In this document: positions 18,254-25,759 of the stretch, piece after piece
Position numbering within the stretch: position 1 is the first letter of the stretch
How the letters are laid out: each line of letters starts with the position of its first letter
Assembly (NCBI GenBank): GCA_019352035.1
Contig: JABBNZ010000021.1
Location: forward strand, 1 to 48,719
Direction of reading: 5' to 3'
From: Pseudomonadota bacterium
GTDB taxonomy: Bacteria > Pseudomonadota > Gammaproteobacteria > Steroidobacterales > Steroidobacteraceae
DNA length: 48,719 nucleotides
Translations under genes and position numbers: made by a program
The notes under the pieces: generated by a model
Told to the model about the DNA's origin: nothing
What the model saw: only the letters and a program-made list of their open reading frames with translations
The model's database searches: none

Positions 18254-20119
18254 TCAGCGCTCGATGTCGTCTCGATATTGCGATTGAGCGGCCAGTCGGA
18301 TCGGCGCGTTGGGGACGCCGTACCCCCGGTAGCCGCGCCGCTCGACGATCTCGAAGAAAAACCGCTTGGCAAATGCCCGGGAGACGAGTTGGAAATACTC
18401 GCCCCCGGAGTCGCGATCGTAGAGGATGTCGAGCTCCTGGAGGTCGTGGAGCAGGGTGGGCTCGAGCGCGAATCGAGCCGCGAGGTCTTCATAGTAATTG
18501 GGGGGGATCGGCAGGGTTGCAAGCCCGAGCGAGCGCAGGCGGCGGGCCGAGGCGATGATGTCGCGGGTTGCGAGCGCGATGTGCTGCAGTCCAGCCCCGT
18601 GATAGCCCTGGACGAAACGGGCGGACAGCGTCCTCGATCCTGGCGAGGCATTGAGAACGAGACGCAAGCCGCCATCGGCCGACTCCAGCGCGCGGGTCTG
18701 GACGAGGCCGAGAGGGTCCGCGATCTCGAGTACCGGCGTCTTCGAGAGCTCGAAGAGGGATATATAGTAGAGCACCCAGGAGGGTACTTCCTCATAAGGC
18801 ATCGTCTGGGCGAGGTGATCGATCGACACGAGGCCGGCATCGGGACCGGCGTCTTCCGTTGCCAGGAACTCCGAGTCCCAAATGGCGCGCTCCTGACCCG
18901 CCTCCATGAAATAGAGCAGGCTTCCGCCGAGTCCCTGGACGGAAGGCATTACCAGCTGACCCGGCCCGATGGGCTGAGTGAGCCGTGGGATCTGCAGCCC
19001 TTCAGCGCGAGCGAGTGCCGCGGAAATATCGTTCACGCTCACGCCGACGGCGCATACGGAAGCGCCATGGACCGCGTCGTACGCCCTCGCGAAGCTTTCC
19101 GGCTCGCTGTTGATCACGAAATTGATGCGGTTCTGCCGCCAGCGTGCGACATTTTTTGATTTGTGCCGGCCCACCCTGCGGAAGCCGAGGGCCGTGAAGA
19201 TGGATTGAAGCTGACCCGATTCCTCCTCGTTGGCGGCGAACTCGACGAATTCGAAGCCTCGCGGCTTGATGGCGGACGGCAGCTCGGGTGAGAAGCGAGG
19301 CGCCAGCCGCCGCGCGGCCTGATCGAAGAGAAAGGTGAGCGAGCGATGACCGTCGAGTGCGACAGTCGATGCTGACGTCGCGCGAAACTGATCGTTGAAG
19401 ATCTCGAGCGACAACGGTCCGGCATATCCGGTCGCGAGCAGGGTGGCGACGAACTCCACCAGCGGCAGCTCTCCCTGCCCAGGCATATTGCGGAAGTGCC
19501 GGCTCCAGGACAGATAGTCCATTTGGACGATCGGCGCATCGGCAAGCTGCACGATGAAGATACGTGACGGATCGATTTCCCGCAGGCTCTCGAGCGGTAT
19601 GGCACGTGCCAGGGAATGGAAACTGTCGAGGATCAGCCCGAGCGCGGGATGACCCACTTCCTTGACCACTGCCCATGCATCACGATGATCGAAGACATGT
19701 CGGCCCCACGCGAGGGCCTCGTAGCCGACCCGGAGATCTCGCCTGGCCGCACGCTCGGCGAGCTCGCGCAAATCAGCCACGATGCGGCTCCGGTCGCCGC
19801 TCGCCGCCGGAGAGACGCTCGAGCAGACCAGCAGTAGCGGCGCCCCGAGCTCCTGCATCAAATCGAATTTTCTCTCCAGCCGGTCGAAGGTCCGCCCGCG
19901 CAGCTCATCCGGCATCCCTTCGAAGTCCCGAAACGGTTGGAAGACGGTGCATGCCAGACCGAGATCGTGCATTTGGCCCGCGACTTCCCGCGCGGTGCTG
20001 CGGGCGGTCAGGAGGTCGTTCTCGAAGATCTCGGCCCCGTCGAACCGGGCGTGCGCGATGGCTCGCAGCTTCGACTCCAGTGTGCCGCTCAATGAAACCG
20101 TCGCGATGGAGGTGAGCAT
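18254..20119 (-). CDS. quiC: 3-dehydroshikimate dehydratase, QuiC1-type with C-terminal VOC domain
   Basis: The 621-residue protein has two parts. Residues 1-280 form a TIM-barrel dehydratase: SIATVSLSGTLESKLRAIAH, FDGAEIFENDLL, FQPFRDFEG, VGYEALAWGRHVFDHRDAW, LILDSFHSLA, FIVQLADAPI and LSLEIFNDQFR supply the Glu, Asp, Gln and Glu metal ligands of this fold. Residues 300-621 resemble 4-hydroxyphenylpyruvate dioxygenase (VOC fold), with GLQHIALATRDI and EYFQLVSR. This fusion is the QuiC1 architecture of pseudomonads. It dehydrates 3-dehydroshikimate to protocatechuate, linking quinate/shikimate use to the lig operon. It starts at ATG 20119-20117 and has its own strong promoter with an operator copy. 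Confidence 0.93.
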   Translation of the reverse strand: MLTSIATVSLSGTLESKLRAIAHARFDGAEIFENDLLTARSTAREVAGQMHDLGLACTVFQPFRDFEGMPDELRGRTFDRLERKFDLMQELGAPLLLVCSSVSPAASGDRSRIVADLRELAERAARRDLRVGYEALAWGRHVFDHRDAWAVVKEVGHPALGLILDSFHSLARAIPLESLREIDPSRIFIVQLADAPIVQMDYLSWSRHFRNMPGQGELPLVEFVATLLATGYAGPLSLEIFNDQFRATSASTVALDGHRSLTFLFDQAARRLAPRFSPELPSAIKPRGFEFVEFAANEEESGQLQSIFTALGFRRVGRHKSKNVARWRQNRINFVINSEPESFARAYDAVHGASVCAVGVSVNDISAALARAEGLQIPRLTQPIGPGQLVMPSVQGLGGSLLYFMEAGQERAIWDSEFLATEDAGPDAGLVSIDHLAQTMPYEEVPSWVLYYISLFELSKTPVLEIADPLGLVQTRALESADGGLRLVLNASPGSRTLSARFVQGYHGAGLQHIALATRDIIASARRLRSLGLATLPIPPNYYEDLAARFALEPTLLHDLQELDILYDRDSGGEYFQLVSRAFAKRFFFEIVERRGYRGYGVPNAPIRLAAQSQYRDDIER

Positions 20120-20133
20120 GGCCGCCGCTCAGC

Positions 20134-20179
20134 ACTAACCAGATAGTGCAGTATAGGGACGCGGGTGCAAGGCCGTCAA
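20134..20179 (-). promoter_or_regulatory. quiC promoter with operator copy B
   Basis: On the minus strand TTGACG (20179-20174) and TATACT (20155-20150) with an 18-base spacer form a good sigma70-type promoter reading into quiC. The element ACTATCTGGTTAGT (20147-20134) begins three bases after the -10 box, over the expected transcription start. Extended by one base on each side it becomes CACTA-N6-TAGTG. Binding here would block initiation. Confidence 0.65.
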
Positions 20180-20279
20180 AACCTGGCGACTGGTCCCGGA
20201 TCGTCGGGGGACCGTGTCCGCCGACGCCCGTGTCGATGGGGTGCTGGCGAGCCTGGAAGGACCCGTATATCCTGAAGGA

Positions 20280-20293
20280 ACGGACTAGTTCGT
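20280..20293 (+). promoter_or_regulatory. Operator copy C (ACGGACTAGTTCGT) before the VOC gene
   Basis: The 14-mer differs from the perfect palindrome ACGAACTAGTTCGT at one base. It lies 28 bases before the VOC start codon, with GTAGTT directly after it as a possible -10 box; no good -35 box is seen. It is 132 bases from the quiC operator, so one protein could bridge both divergent start regions. Confidence 0.55.
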
Positions 20294-20321
20294 GTAGTTA
20301 ACGCGCGGCTGCGGAGGACCC

Positions 20322-20750
20322 ATGCCAGTGCACCGTCTGGACCACATCAATCTGCGCGCTTCGGGCAGTGCCTTCGCGGCATTGCGCGATTTCTACTGCC
20401 GCATCGTCGGTCTCAGGATCGGGGCGCGGCCAACGCTGCAGTCAGAGGGACTATGGCTGTACGCCGGCGATGCCGCGATCGTGCACCTGGTGGAGGCGCC
20501 GGAAGAGACTGGCGCGCCTGGCGATACCACCGGATCGGGTACGGCGCTCGATCACATTGCGTTCGGATGTCTCGATCTCGAGGAGATGCTCGGCAGGCTG
20601 GGCACGACCGGCGTACCGCACAGCGTGCAGCTACAGTCCGTCACGGGTCAGACACTGGTCCGCCTGGAAGATCCGTCCGGATTGCGTGTGGAGCTCGTAT
20701 TTGAGCCAGCCCTCCGAGAACCTCGGATGCAGCACTGCTGGGGCGCATGA
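20322..20750 (+). CDS. VOC (glyoxalase/bleomycin-resistance fold) protein
   Basis: The 142-residue single-domain protein contains HRLDHINLRASGS, AALRDFYCRIVGLRIG, LYAGDAAIVHLVE, ALDHIAFGCLDLEEM and RLEDPSGLRVELVFEP, the paired beta-alpha-beta-beta-beta units of the vicinal-oxygen-chelate fold with His and Glu metal-ligand positions. Family members act as lyases, isomerases or extradiol dioxygenases; this one cannot be assigned a substrate. GGAGG precedes ATG 20322. It lies head-to-head with quiC, whose C-terminal half has the same fold, and shares the operator region, so a role in hydroaromatic or dihydroxybenzoate chemistry is plausible. Confidence 0.8.
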   Translation: MPVHRLDHINLRASGSAFAALRDFYCRIVGLRIGARPTLQSEGLWLYAGDAAIVHLVEAPEETGAPGDTTGSGTALDHIAFGCLDLEEMLGRLGTTGVPHSVQLQSVTGQTLVRLEDPSGLRVELVFEPALREPRMQHCWGA

Positions 20751-20762
20751 ACGGGACGAGGG

Positions 20763-21443
20763 CTAGGGGCCGGTGCCCGCAAGATCCAATAGAACCAGCC
20801 GCTCCACGGCCTCGATGATCAGGCGCTTGTGTCGCGACAGCGTCCGCGGTTCCGACAGGTCGCGCTTGAAGATCGCTCCGACGGTATGCCGGTTGGACAC
20901 ACGGAAGAAGCAGAAGGAGCTGATCAGCAGGTGAAGATCGAAGGCGTTGATGTCGGAGCGGAATATCCCGGCGGTCCGGCCGCGCGCCAGAATATCCTCC
21001 ACGATCTCAATCGCGCTGACATTGATTCCCCGGATGGAATTCAGCTTCTTCAGGTGCTCGGCGTAATGGATGTTCTCGACGGCGATCAGTCGAATGAAGC
21101 CATGATGACTCTCGTCATAGTCGAAGGTGATCTCGATCAGGCGTCGCAGCGCCTCGCGGGGCGGCAGATCGCGGAAATGGGTCTGGCTCTCGCGGGTCCG
21201 GATGCCGTTGTATGCCTGCTCGAGCACGGCCCGATACAGCCCCTCCTTGCTGCCGAAGTAGTAGTAGATCATCCGCTTCGAGGTGCGAGTGCGATCTGCG
21301 ATCGCATCGACCCGTGCGCCGGCTAGGCCGTTCTCCGCGAACTCTTCCATGGCGACCGCGACGATGTCAGCCTTCGTCCGGTCGGCGTCCGTGAGAGCTT
21401 CCACCGTCTCGCTGGGGGATGCCGCGGGATTCTTTTTTGCCAT
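20763..21443 (-). CDS. TetR-family regulator, paralogue 1
   Basis: The chosen start, ATG 21443-21441 (MAKKNPAASPSE), gives 226 residues; the frame is open upstream but only low-complexity sequence is there. The HTH region has EEFAENGLAGARVDAIADRT and RTSKRMIYYYFGSKEGLYRA; the ligand domain has EITFDYDESHHGFIRLIAVE and SSFCFFRVSNRHTVGAIFKR. It is strikingly similar to the two other TetR proteins at 36.4 and 41.1 kb in both domains, so the three arose by duplication. It is a candidate repressor for the eight-copy operator. No copy lies before its own gene; it may be read from the upstream isomerase and transporter genes. Confidence 0.88.
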   Translation of the reverse strand: MAKKNPAASPSETVEALTDADRTKADIVAVAMEEFAENGLAGARVDAIADRTRTSKRMIYYYFGSKEGLYRAVLEQAYNGIRTRESQTHFRDLPPREALRRLIEITFDYDESHHGFIRLIAVENIHYAEHLKKLNSIRGINVSAIEIVEDILARGRTAGIFRSDINAFDLHLLISSFCFFRVSNRHTVGAIFKRDLSEPRTLSRHKRLIIEAVERLVLLDLAGTGP

Positions 21444-21693
21444 ACGTTGTCGATCGCCACCCGCACCCAGGATGCGGCTCCCAAGGGACACCCCAATCAT
21501 AAGGCATAAGCGGCTCTGCGGCATACCGCCACGCTTGGGGTTCCAGCTACAGGGGGAGCCGGGTCTGTCGGCGGGAGAAGGGACGGCGCAGCACCGCTCC
21601 TGGCGGCCGCGTTCTTTGCCCGGGGGAGACGGCGAAACACCGGGACGAGCCGGCCGCGACAGGTCGGGTCGCACCGGTCCAGGCCGGCCGGCA

Positions 21694-22605
21694 TCAAGCG
21701 TTCGTGCGGCGGTGAGCAACTTCAGCCAGGTGCTGCCTGGCGCTGACGAGGCAGCGGCGAGCGAATTCCTCGGCTCCCAGCTGCGCCAGCAGCCGGGCAT
21801 TGGGAAGCTCGATCGAGTACGGCATGGCAGGCATGCGGGCGACGATGCCGCGCACGTCTATCACTCCGTCGCCCGTAAAGAGGCGGCCTTCGCGAGCGAT
21901 CTGCCGCGCATAGTCGTCGTCTCCCGGACGATGAGCCGGCGCATCGCAGATCTGCGCGTAATGGAACCAGGCCGCCGGCAGCCCATCGAGCTCCGCTGCA
22001 GCGGCGCCCGCCCGGTCGAAGTGAAGGGTATCCACGCAGAGCCCCGCATTCGGATAGGGGCACGCGCGCAGCACGTGCACTGCCTGGGCCAGGGTGGCGA
22101 CGCCGGCGTAGGAGACGAATTCCAAGTCGACGGTGAGACCGAGCGGCCCGGCCAGCTCGCAGAGCTCTGCGAACCGGTCCCGCGCAAACGCCATATCGGT
22201 GCACCAGACACTGGTCAGCACGTGCCGCGCGCCCAGCTCCGCAGCACATTCGAACGCCGGCAGATAACTCCTCACGTCGACGTCCGCATGAATGCGCGCC
22301 AACTCGATGTCGAGCAGACGTACGCCCGTCGCGCGCAGGGCGGCTCTCGTTCTCTCGAGCAAATTGCGATCGGAGGCCACGGGGTAGCGAGGCTCGTCCT
22401 CGAGGCCGAAAGGAATGAGGCGATAGCTGACGTATTCGTAGCCGGCGCGGGCGGCGATCTCGGTGAGCTCGGGCGGAGCGCATCGCAGCAGTGTCAGGTG
22501 GGCCAGCGAGAACCGCGCGGCGTCCGCCGCCGACCCGAGCGGGTCTCGAGCGGCGGCTCGCGGTGAGATCGGCCGCCGCGCCTGCGGCTCTGACGCTTTG
22601 TGCAT
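21694..22605 (-). CDS. Sugar-phosphate isomerase/epimerase-like TIM barrel, possible second dehydroshikimate dehydratase
   Basis: The 303-residue protein belongs to the xylose-isomerase-like TIM-barrel family (AP_endonuc_2): FSLAHLTLLRCAPPELTEIA, RLLDIELARI, LEFVSYAGVATLAQAV, LCVDTLHFDRAG, HYAQICDAPAHRPGDDD and YSIELPNARLL. The Glu, Asp, Gln and Glu that would bind the metal occur in the same order and contexts as in the nearby QuiC. It lacks the VOC domain. It could be a stand-alone dehydratase, an epimerase for a cyclitol or quinate-like acid, or a sugar isomerase. It follows the MFS transporter gene by 100 bases and precedes tetR paralogue 1. Confidence 0.75.
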   Translation of the reverse strand: MHKASEPQARRPISPRAAARDPLGSAADAARFSLAHLTLLRCAPPELTEIAARAGYEYVSYRLIPFGLEDEPRYPVASDRNLLERTRAALRATGVRLLDIELARIHADVDVRSYLPAFECAAELGARHVLTSVWCTDMAFARDRFAELCELAGPLGLTVDLEFVSYAGVATLAQAVHVLRACPYPNAGLCVDTLHFDRAGAAAAELDGLPAAWFHYAQICDAPAHRPGDDDYARQIAREGRLFTGDGVIDVRGIVARMPAMPYSIELPNARLLAQLGAEEFARRCLVSARQHLAEVAHRRTNA

Positions 22606-22705
22606 CTGGATGGCAACTCCGCTGACGACGGAACCACCCTAGCACCCCATTCTGTGGCGCAACATTTCCGATTTGGACAACGGCCATAACATGACCGCAT
22701 GGCGG

Positions 22706-24031
22706 TCAGGCCGAGGGTTTGCGCGACAGCTCGATCTGCCGCACTGGTCCGAGCAGAACCAGATAACAGAGCATGCCGAGGAGCGCGATCACACTGACGA
22801 AGGCGAGTCCGCCGACGAAGGAGCGCGTGCTGCCGAGAATGATGCCGATGACGGCCGGGATCACGATGCCCGCCAGATTGGCGAACAGATTGAACATCCC
22901 GGTGGTGAGGCCGCGCAGGTCGGGGGGCGCCAGATCGGTGATGAGTGTCCAGCCGAGATTGCACATGCCCTGGCCGAAGAACACGAATGAGAAGATGCCG
23001 ATGACGGCCACGATGTCGTGTACGAACCCTGCGAGCAGCAGGCAGCTCGCCATGGCGAGTCCCGTCACGATGGGCGCCTTGCGGCCGATCGTGGCAGAGC
23101 CGGTCCGCCGGATGAGCCAGTCCGACCACCAGCCTCCGAAGAGCAGTCCCACCGATGCGGCGATGTAGGGCAGGGCGGCCAGCAGTCCCGCGGTCTGCAG
23201 CTTCAGGTGCTGCGCGGAGGCAAGATACGTCGGATACCAGGTGAGGAAGAACACCAGAGTCGAGTTGCTCGCAAACTGGCCGAGACCGGCGCCGAGAAAG
23301 GCCCGATTGCCAAGCAGCAGGCGCATGTTTCGCCACGACCACTTGGGCGGCGGCGGCGGACGCACGAGGCCACCGCCGCTCCTGATGTGATCGAGCTCTG
23401 CGCGATTCGTGGACCGGCTGTGTTGCGGGTCGCGGTAGAGGAAGAACCAGAAGACCGTGAAGATGAGTCCCGCGGCTCCCGTCAGAAAGAACAGGGCTCG
23501 CCAGCCCCACCGATCCTCGATCCAATAGAGGGGCGGGCTGAGAAAGGCGAGCCCGAAGTATTGTCCCAGTGAGAAGACCCCGTTGGCGCGAGCCCGCTCA
23601 CCCTGAGGAAACCAGGCACCCAGCACCCGGCTATTGGAGGGAAAGCAGGGGGCTTCCGCGGCGCCCAAGCCCAGCAGGCAGCTGAGCAGCATCACGAAGC
23701 TCGATGCCATCCCTTGCAGGAAAGTGCATATCGACCAGAAGCCGACCGCGAAACCGTAGACGATTCGGGTGCCGAGCCGGTCGAGGAGTATGCCGCCTGG
23801 AATTTGCGCCGCGACGTACGAGTAGGAGAAGGCGGACAATAGGAATCCAAGCTCGCGCGGTCCGAGGTGCAGCTGCACCTTCAGGAGCGGCGCTGCGATG
23901 CCGAGCACCGCGCGGTCCAGGTAGTTGATCGTCGTGCCGACGGTGACGAGGCCCAGAGCGAGGAAGCGGGCCCGGGTCGGCTTGCCGGCGAGGGCCGGAT
24001 CGCCGAGCACTGTACGTTCTGTTTCGTTCAT
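22706..24031 (-). CDS. MFS transporter, anion:cation symporter type
   Basis: The 441-residue protein has about 12 hydrophobic segments and the major-facilitator signature GILLDRLGTRIVYG after helix 2, with INYLDRAVLGIAAP in helix 1 as in the ACS branch that carries glucarate, hexuronates, phthalate or quinate-like acids. PPPPPKWSW marks the central loop between the two halves. It is probably a proton-coupled importer for an organic acid such as quinate, shikimate, dehydroshikimate or protocatechuate, judged from the neighbours. The start is ATG 24031-24029. The 297-base gap to the divergent aldehyde dehydrogenase gene holds both promoters and operator copy E. Confidence 0.88.
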   Translation of the reverse strand: MNETERTVLGDPALAGKPTRARFLALGLVTVGTTINYLDRAVLGIAAPLLKVQLHLGPRELGFLLSAFSYSYVAAQIPGGILLDRLGTRIVYGFAVGFWSICTFLQGMASSFVMLLSCLLGLGAAEAPCFPSNSRVLGAWFPQGERARANGVFSLGQYFGLAFLSPPLYWIEDRWGWRALFFLTGAAGLIFTVFWFFLYRDPQHSRSTNRAELDHIRSGGGLVRPPPPPKWSWRNMRLLLGNRAFLGAGLGQFASNSTLVFFLTWYPTYLASAQHLKLQTAGLLAALPYIAASVGLLFGGWWSDWLIRRTGSATIGRKAPIVTGLAMASCLLLAGFVHDIVAVIGIFSFVFFGQGMCNLGWTLITDLAPPDLRGLTTGMFNLFANLAGIVIPAVIGIILGSTRSFVGGLAFVSVIALLGMLCYLVLLGPVRQIELSRKPSA

Positions 24032-24232
24032 AATTCAGTGTACCAGCGGCGGGTGGGGAACGGGAGCCAGGACGCGGCGGCTGCGAGCCGGGGCGGGCGC
24101 GACGAGGCGGTCCGCTTCGTGCCATTTGGAATCGTGGAACACGGGTCCCATCCGGCGCTTACCCCCGACATGAGATGATATTATGCGCACCGGTTCGTAC
24201 AGGTACCGAATGCCGTTGAGAGTTCTTTGCCG

Positions 24233-24261
24233 TTGACTGAACTATCTGGTCCGTTCATACT
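24233..24261 (+). promoter_or_regulatory. Promoter with operator copy E (ACTATCTGGTCCGT), aldehyde dehydrogenase operon
   Basis: TTGACT (24233-24238) and CATACT (24256-24261) are 17 bases apart; the 14-mer at 24241-24254 fills the spacer, so a bound repressor would exclude RNA polymerase. The expected start is about 60 bases before ATG 24329. The rest of the intergenic stretch 24032-24232 holds the putative MFS promoter and an imperfect palindrome at 24189-24204. Confidence 0.65.
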
Positions 24262-24328
24262 GTGGCGCGGGGTGGCAGTACCCGAGTGCGGGCCAGCGGG
24301 TCCGGGCGTCCAGTGAGGAGTTTGAGAA

Positions 24329-25759
24329 ATGGCTACGGCAGTGAAAGAGACGGCGCGCGGTGTGCTCGGCGAAGCCGAGCGCGCCGAGATCGACGCGATG
24401 ATCGAACGCGCCCGTGCGGCAATGCGTGCCGTCGAGCACTATTCCCAGGAGCAGGCCGACCGGCTCTGCCGGGCGCTCGGCTGGGCGACCGCCAACGAAA
24501 AGACGTTCGCCCGCCTTGCCCGCATGAGCGTCGAGGAGAGCAAGCTCGGCGATCCCGCGGGCCGCATCTCCAAGCGCTTCAAGATCATGGGGGTTCTGCG
24601 TGATGCGTTGCGCGAGAAGAGCATCGGGATCGTCGAGCAGCTGCCCGAGAAGGGCATCGTCAAGTATGGTAAGCCGGCAGGCGTCATCGCCTCTCTCGTA
24701 CCGACGACGAATCCGGAGCTGACCCCGCCCTTCACCGCGCTATACGCCGTGAAATGCCTCGATGCGGTCGTCTTCTCGCCGCACCCGCGCTCGAAGAACA
24801 CCACCCGGGAGGTGGTGCGCATCATGCGTGAGACGCTGAAGCGCCTCGGGGCACCGGAGGATCTCCTGCAGTGCATCGAACGGCCGAGCATCCCGTCGAC
24901 TCAGCATCTGATGTCCCGCTGCGATGTGACGTTCGCCACCGGAGGGCAGCCGATGGTGCGCGCGGCGTACAGCTCCGGCAAGCCGGCCTACGGTGTCGGG
25001 GCGGGCAATTCGACGATGGTCATCGACGAGACCGCGGACCTCGACATTGCGGCACGCAACACCCGCATTTCAAAAACCTCCGATTTCGGCTCCGGTTGCT
25101 CGGCCGACGGCAATCTGCTGATCGACTCGAGAATTTACGACCGCTTCCTGGAGGCGCTCCAGGCCGAGGGCGGCTTCCTGGCGAGCCAGCAACAAGCCAA
25201 GGCGCTAGAGCGCGTGATCTGGGACGAGGAGGGGCATCGCCTGCCGGACAGCGTGGCCTGCGCGCCGCAGCGCCTCGCCGAGCTTGCCGGCTTCGAGATT
25301 CCGGCCGACCGCAAGTTCATCATGGTGAAGAACGACAAGATCGGGCCGCAGCACAACTGGTCGCGGGAGAAGCTGACGACGGCGCTTGCCGTCTACCGCT
25401 ACGAAGGCTTCGAGCAGGCGCTCGAAATGGTGCGGCAGATCTATGAGGTGGGCGGCAAGGGGCATTCCTGCGGAATCTACTCGCACGACGACGACCACAT
25501 CGACCGGCTCGCGCGCGTGGCGCCTGTGAGCCGCATGATGGTCAGGCAGCCGCAGTCCAAGGCGAACGCCGGGGCCTTCGACAACGGAATGCCGATGACC
25601 TCCAGTCTGGGGTGCGGCATCTGGGGCGGCAACGTCACGAACGAAAACATTCACCTGAAGCATTTCATGCAGACGACGTGGGTCAGCCGGCCGATTCCGG
25701 AGGACAGGCCCTCGGAGCAGGAACTCTTCGGCGAGTTCTACGGAACAGAGGTACTCTGA
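24329..25759 (+). CDS. CoA-acylating aldehyde dehydrogenase
   Basis: The 476-residue ALDH-superfamily protein has KYGKPAGVIASLVPTTNPEL, typical of the acylating acetaldehyde/sulfoacetaldehyde (SauS, EutE, AdhE) group, VGAGNSTMVIDETADLDIAA, and the nucleophilic Cys in SDFGSGCSADGNLL. GSGCSAD in place of the Gly-Gln-Cys motif of acid-forming dehydrogenases argues for transfer to CoA. It would convert an aldehyde, CoA and NAD(P) to an acyl-CoA. AGGAG precedes ATG 24329 by eight bases. The next gene, a ThDP enzyme, starts directly after its stop, suggesting that the aldehyde is made by 2-oxoacid decarboxylation. Confidence 0.82.
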   Translation: MATAVKETARGVLGEAERAEIDAMIERARAAMRAVEHYSQEQADRLCRALGWATANEKTFARLARMSVEESKLGDPAGRISKRFKIMGVLRDALREKSIGIVEQLPEKGIVKYGKPAGVIASLVPTTNPELTPPFTALYAVKCLDAVVFSPHPRSKNTTREVVRIMRETLKRLGAPEDLLQCIERPSIPSTQHLMSRCDVTFATGGQPMVRAAYSSGKPAYGVGAGNSTMVIDETADLDIAARNTRISKTSDFGSGCSADGNLLIDSRIYDRFLEALQAEGGFLASQQQAKALERVIWDEEGHRLPDSVACAPQRLAELAGFEIPADRKFIMVKNDKIGPQHNWSREKLTTALAVYRYEGFEQALEMVRQIYEVGGKGHSCGIYSHDDDHIDRLARVAPVSRMMVRQPQSKANAGAFDNGMPMTSSLGCGIWGGNVTNENIHLKHFMQTTWVSRPIPEDRPSEQELFGEFYGTEVL

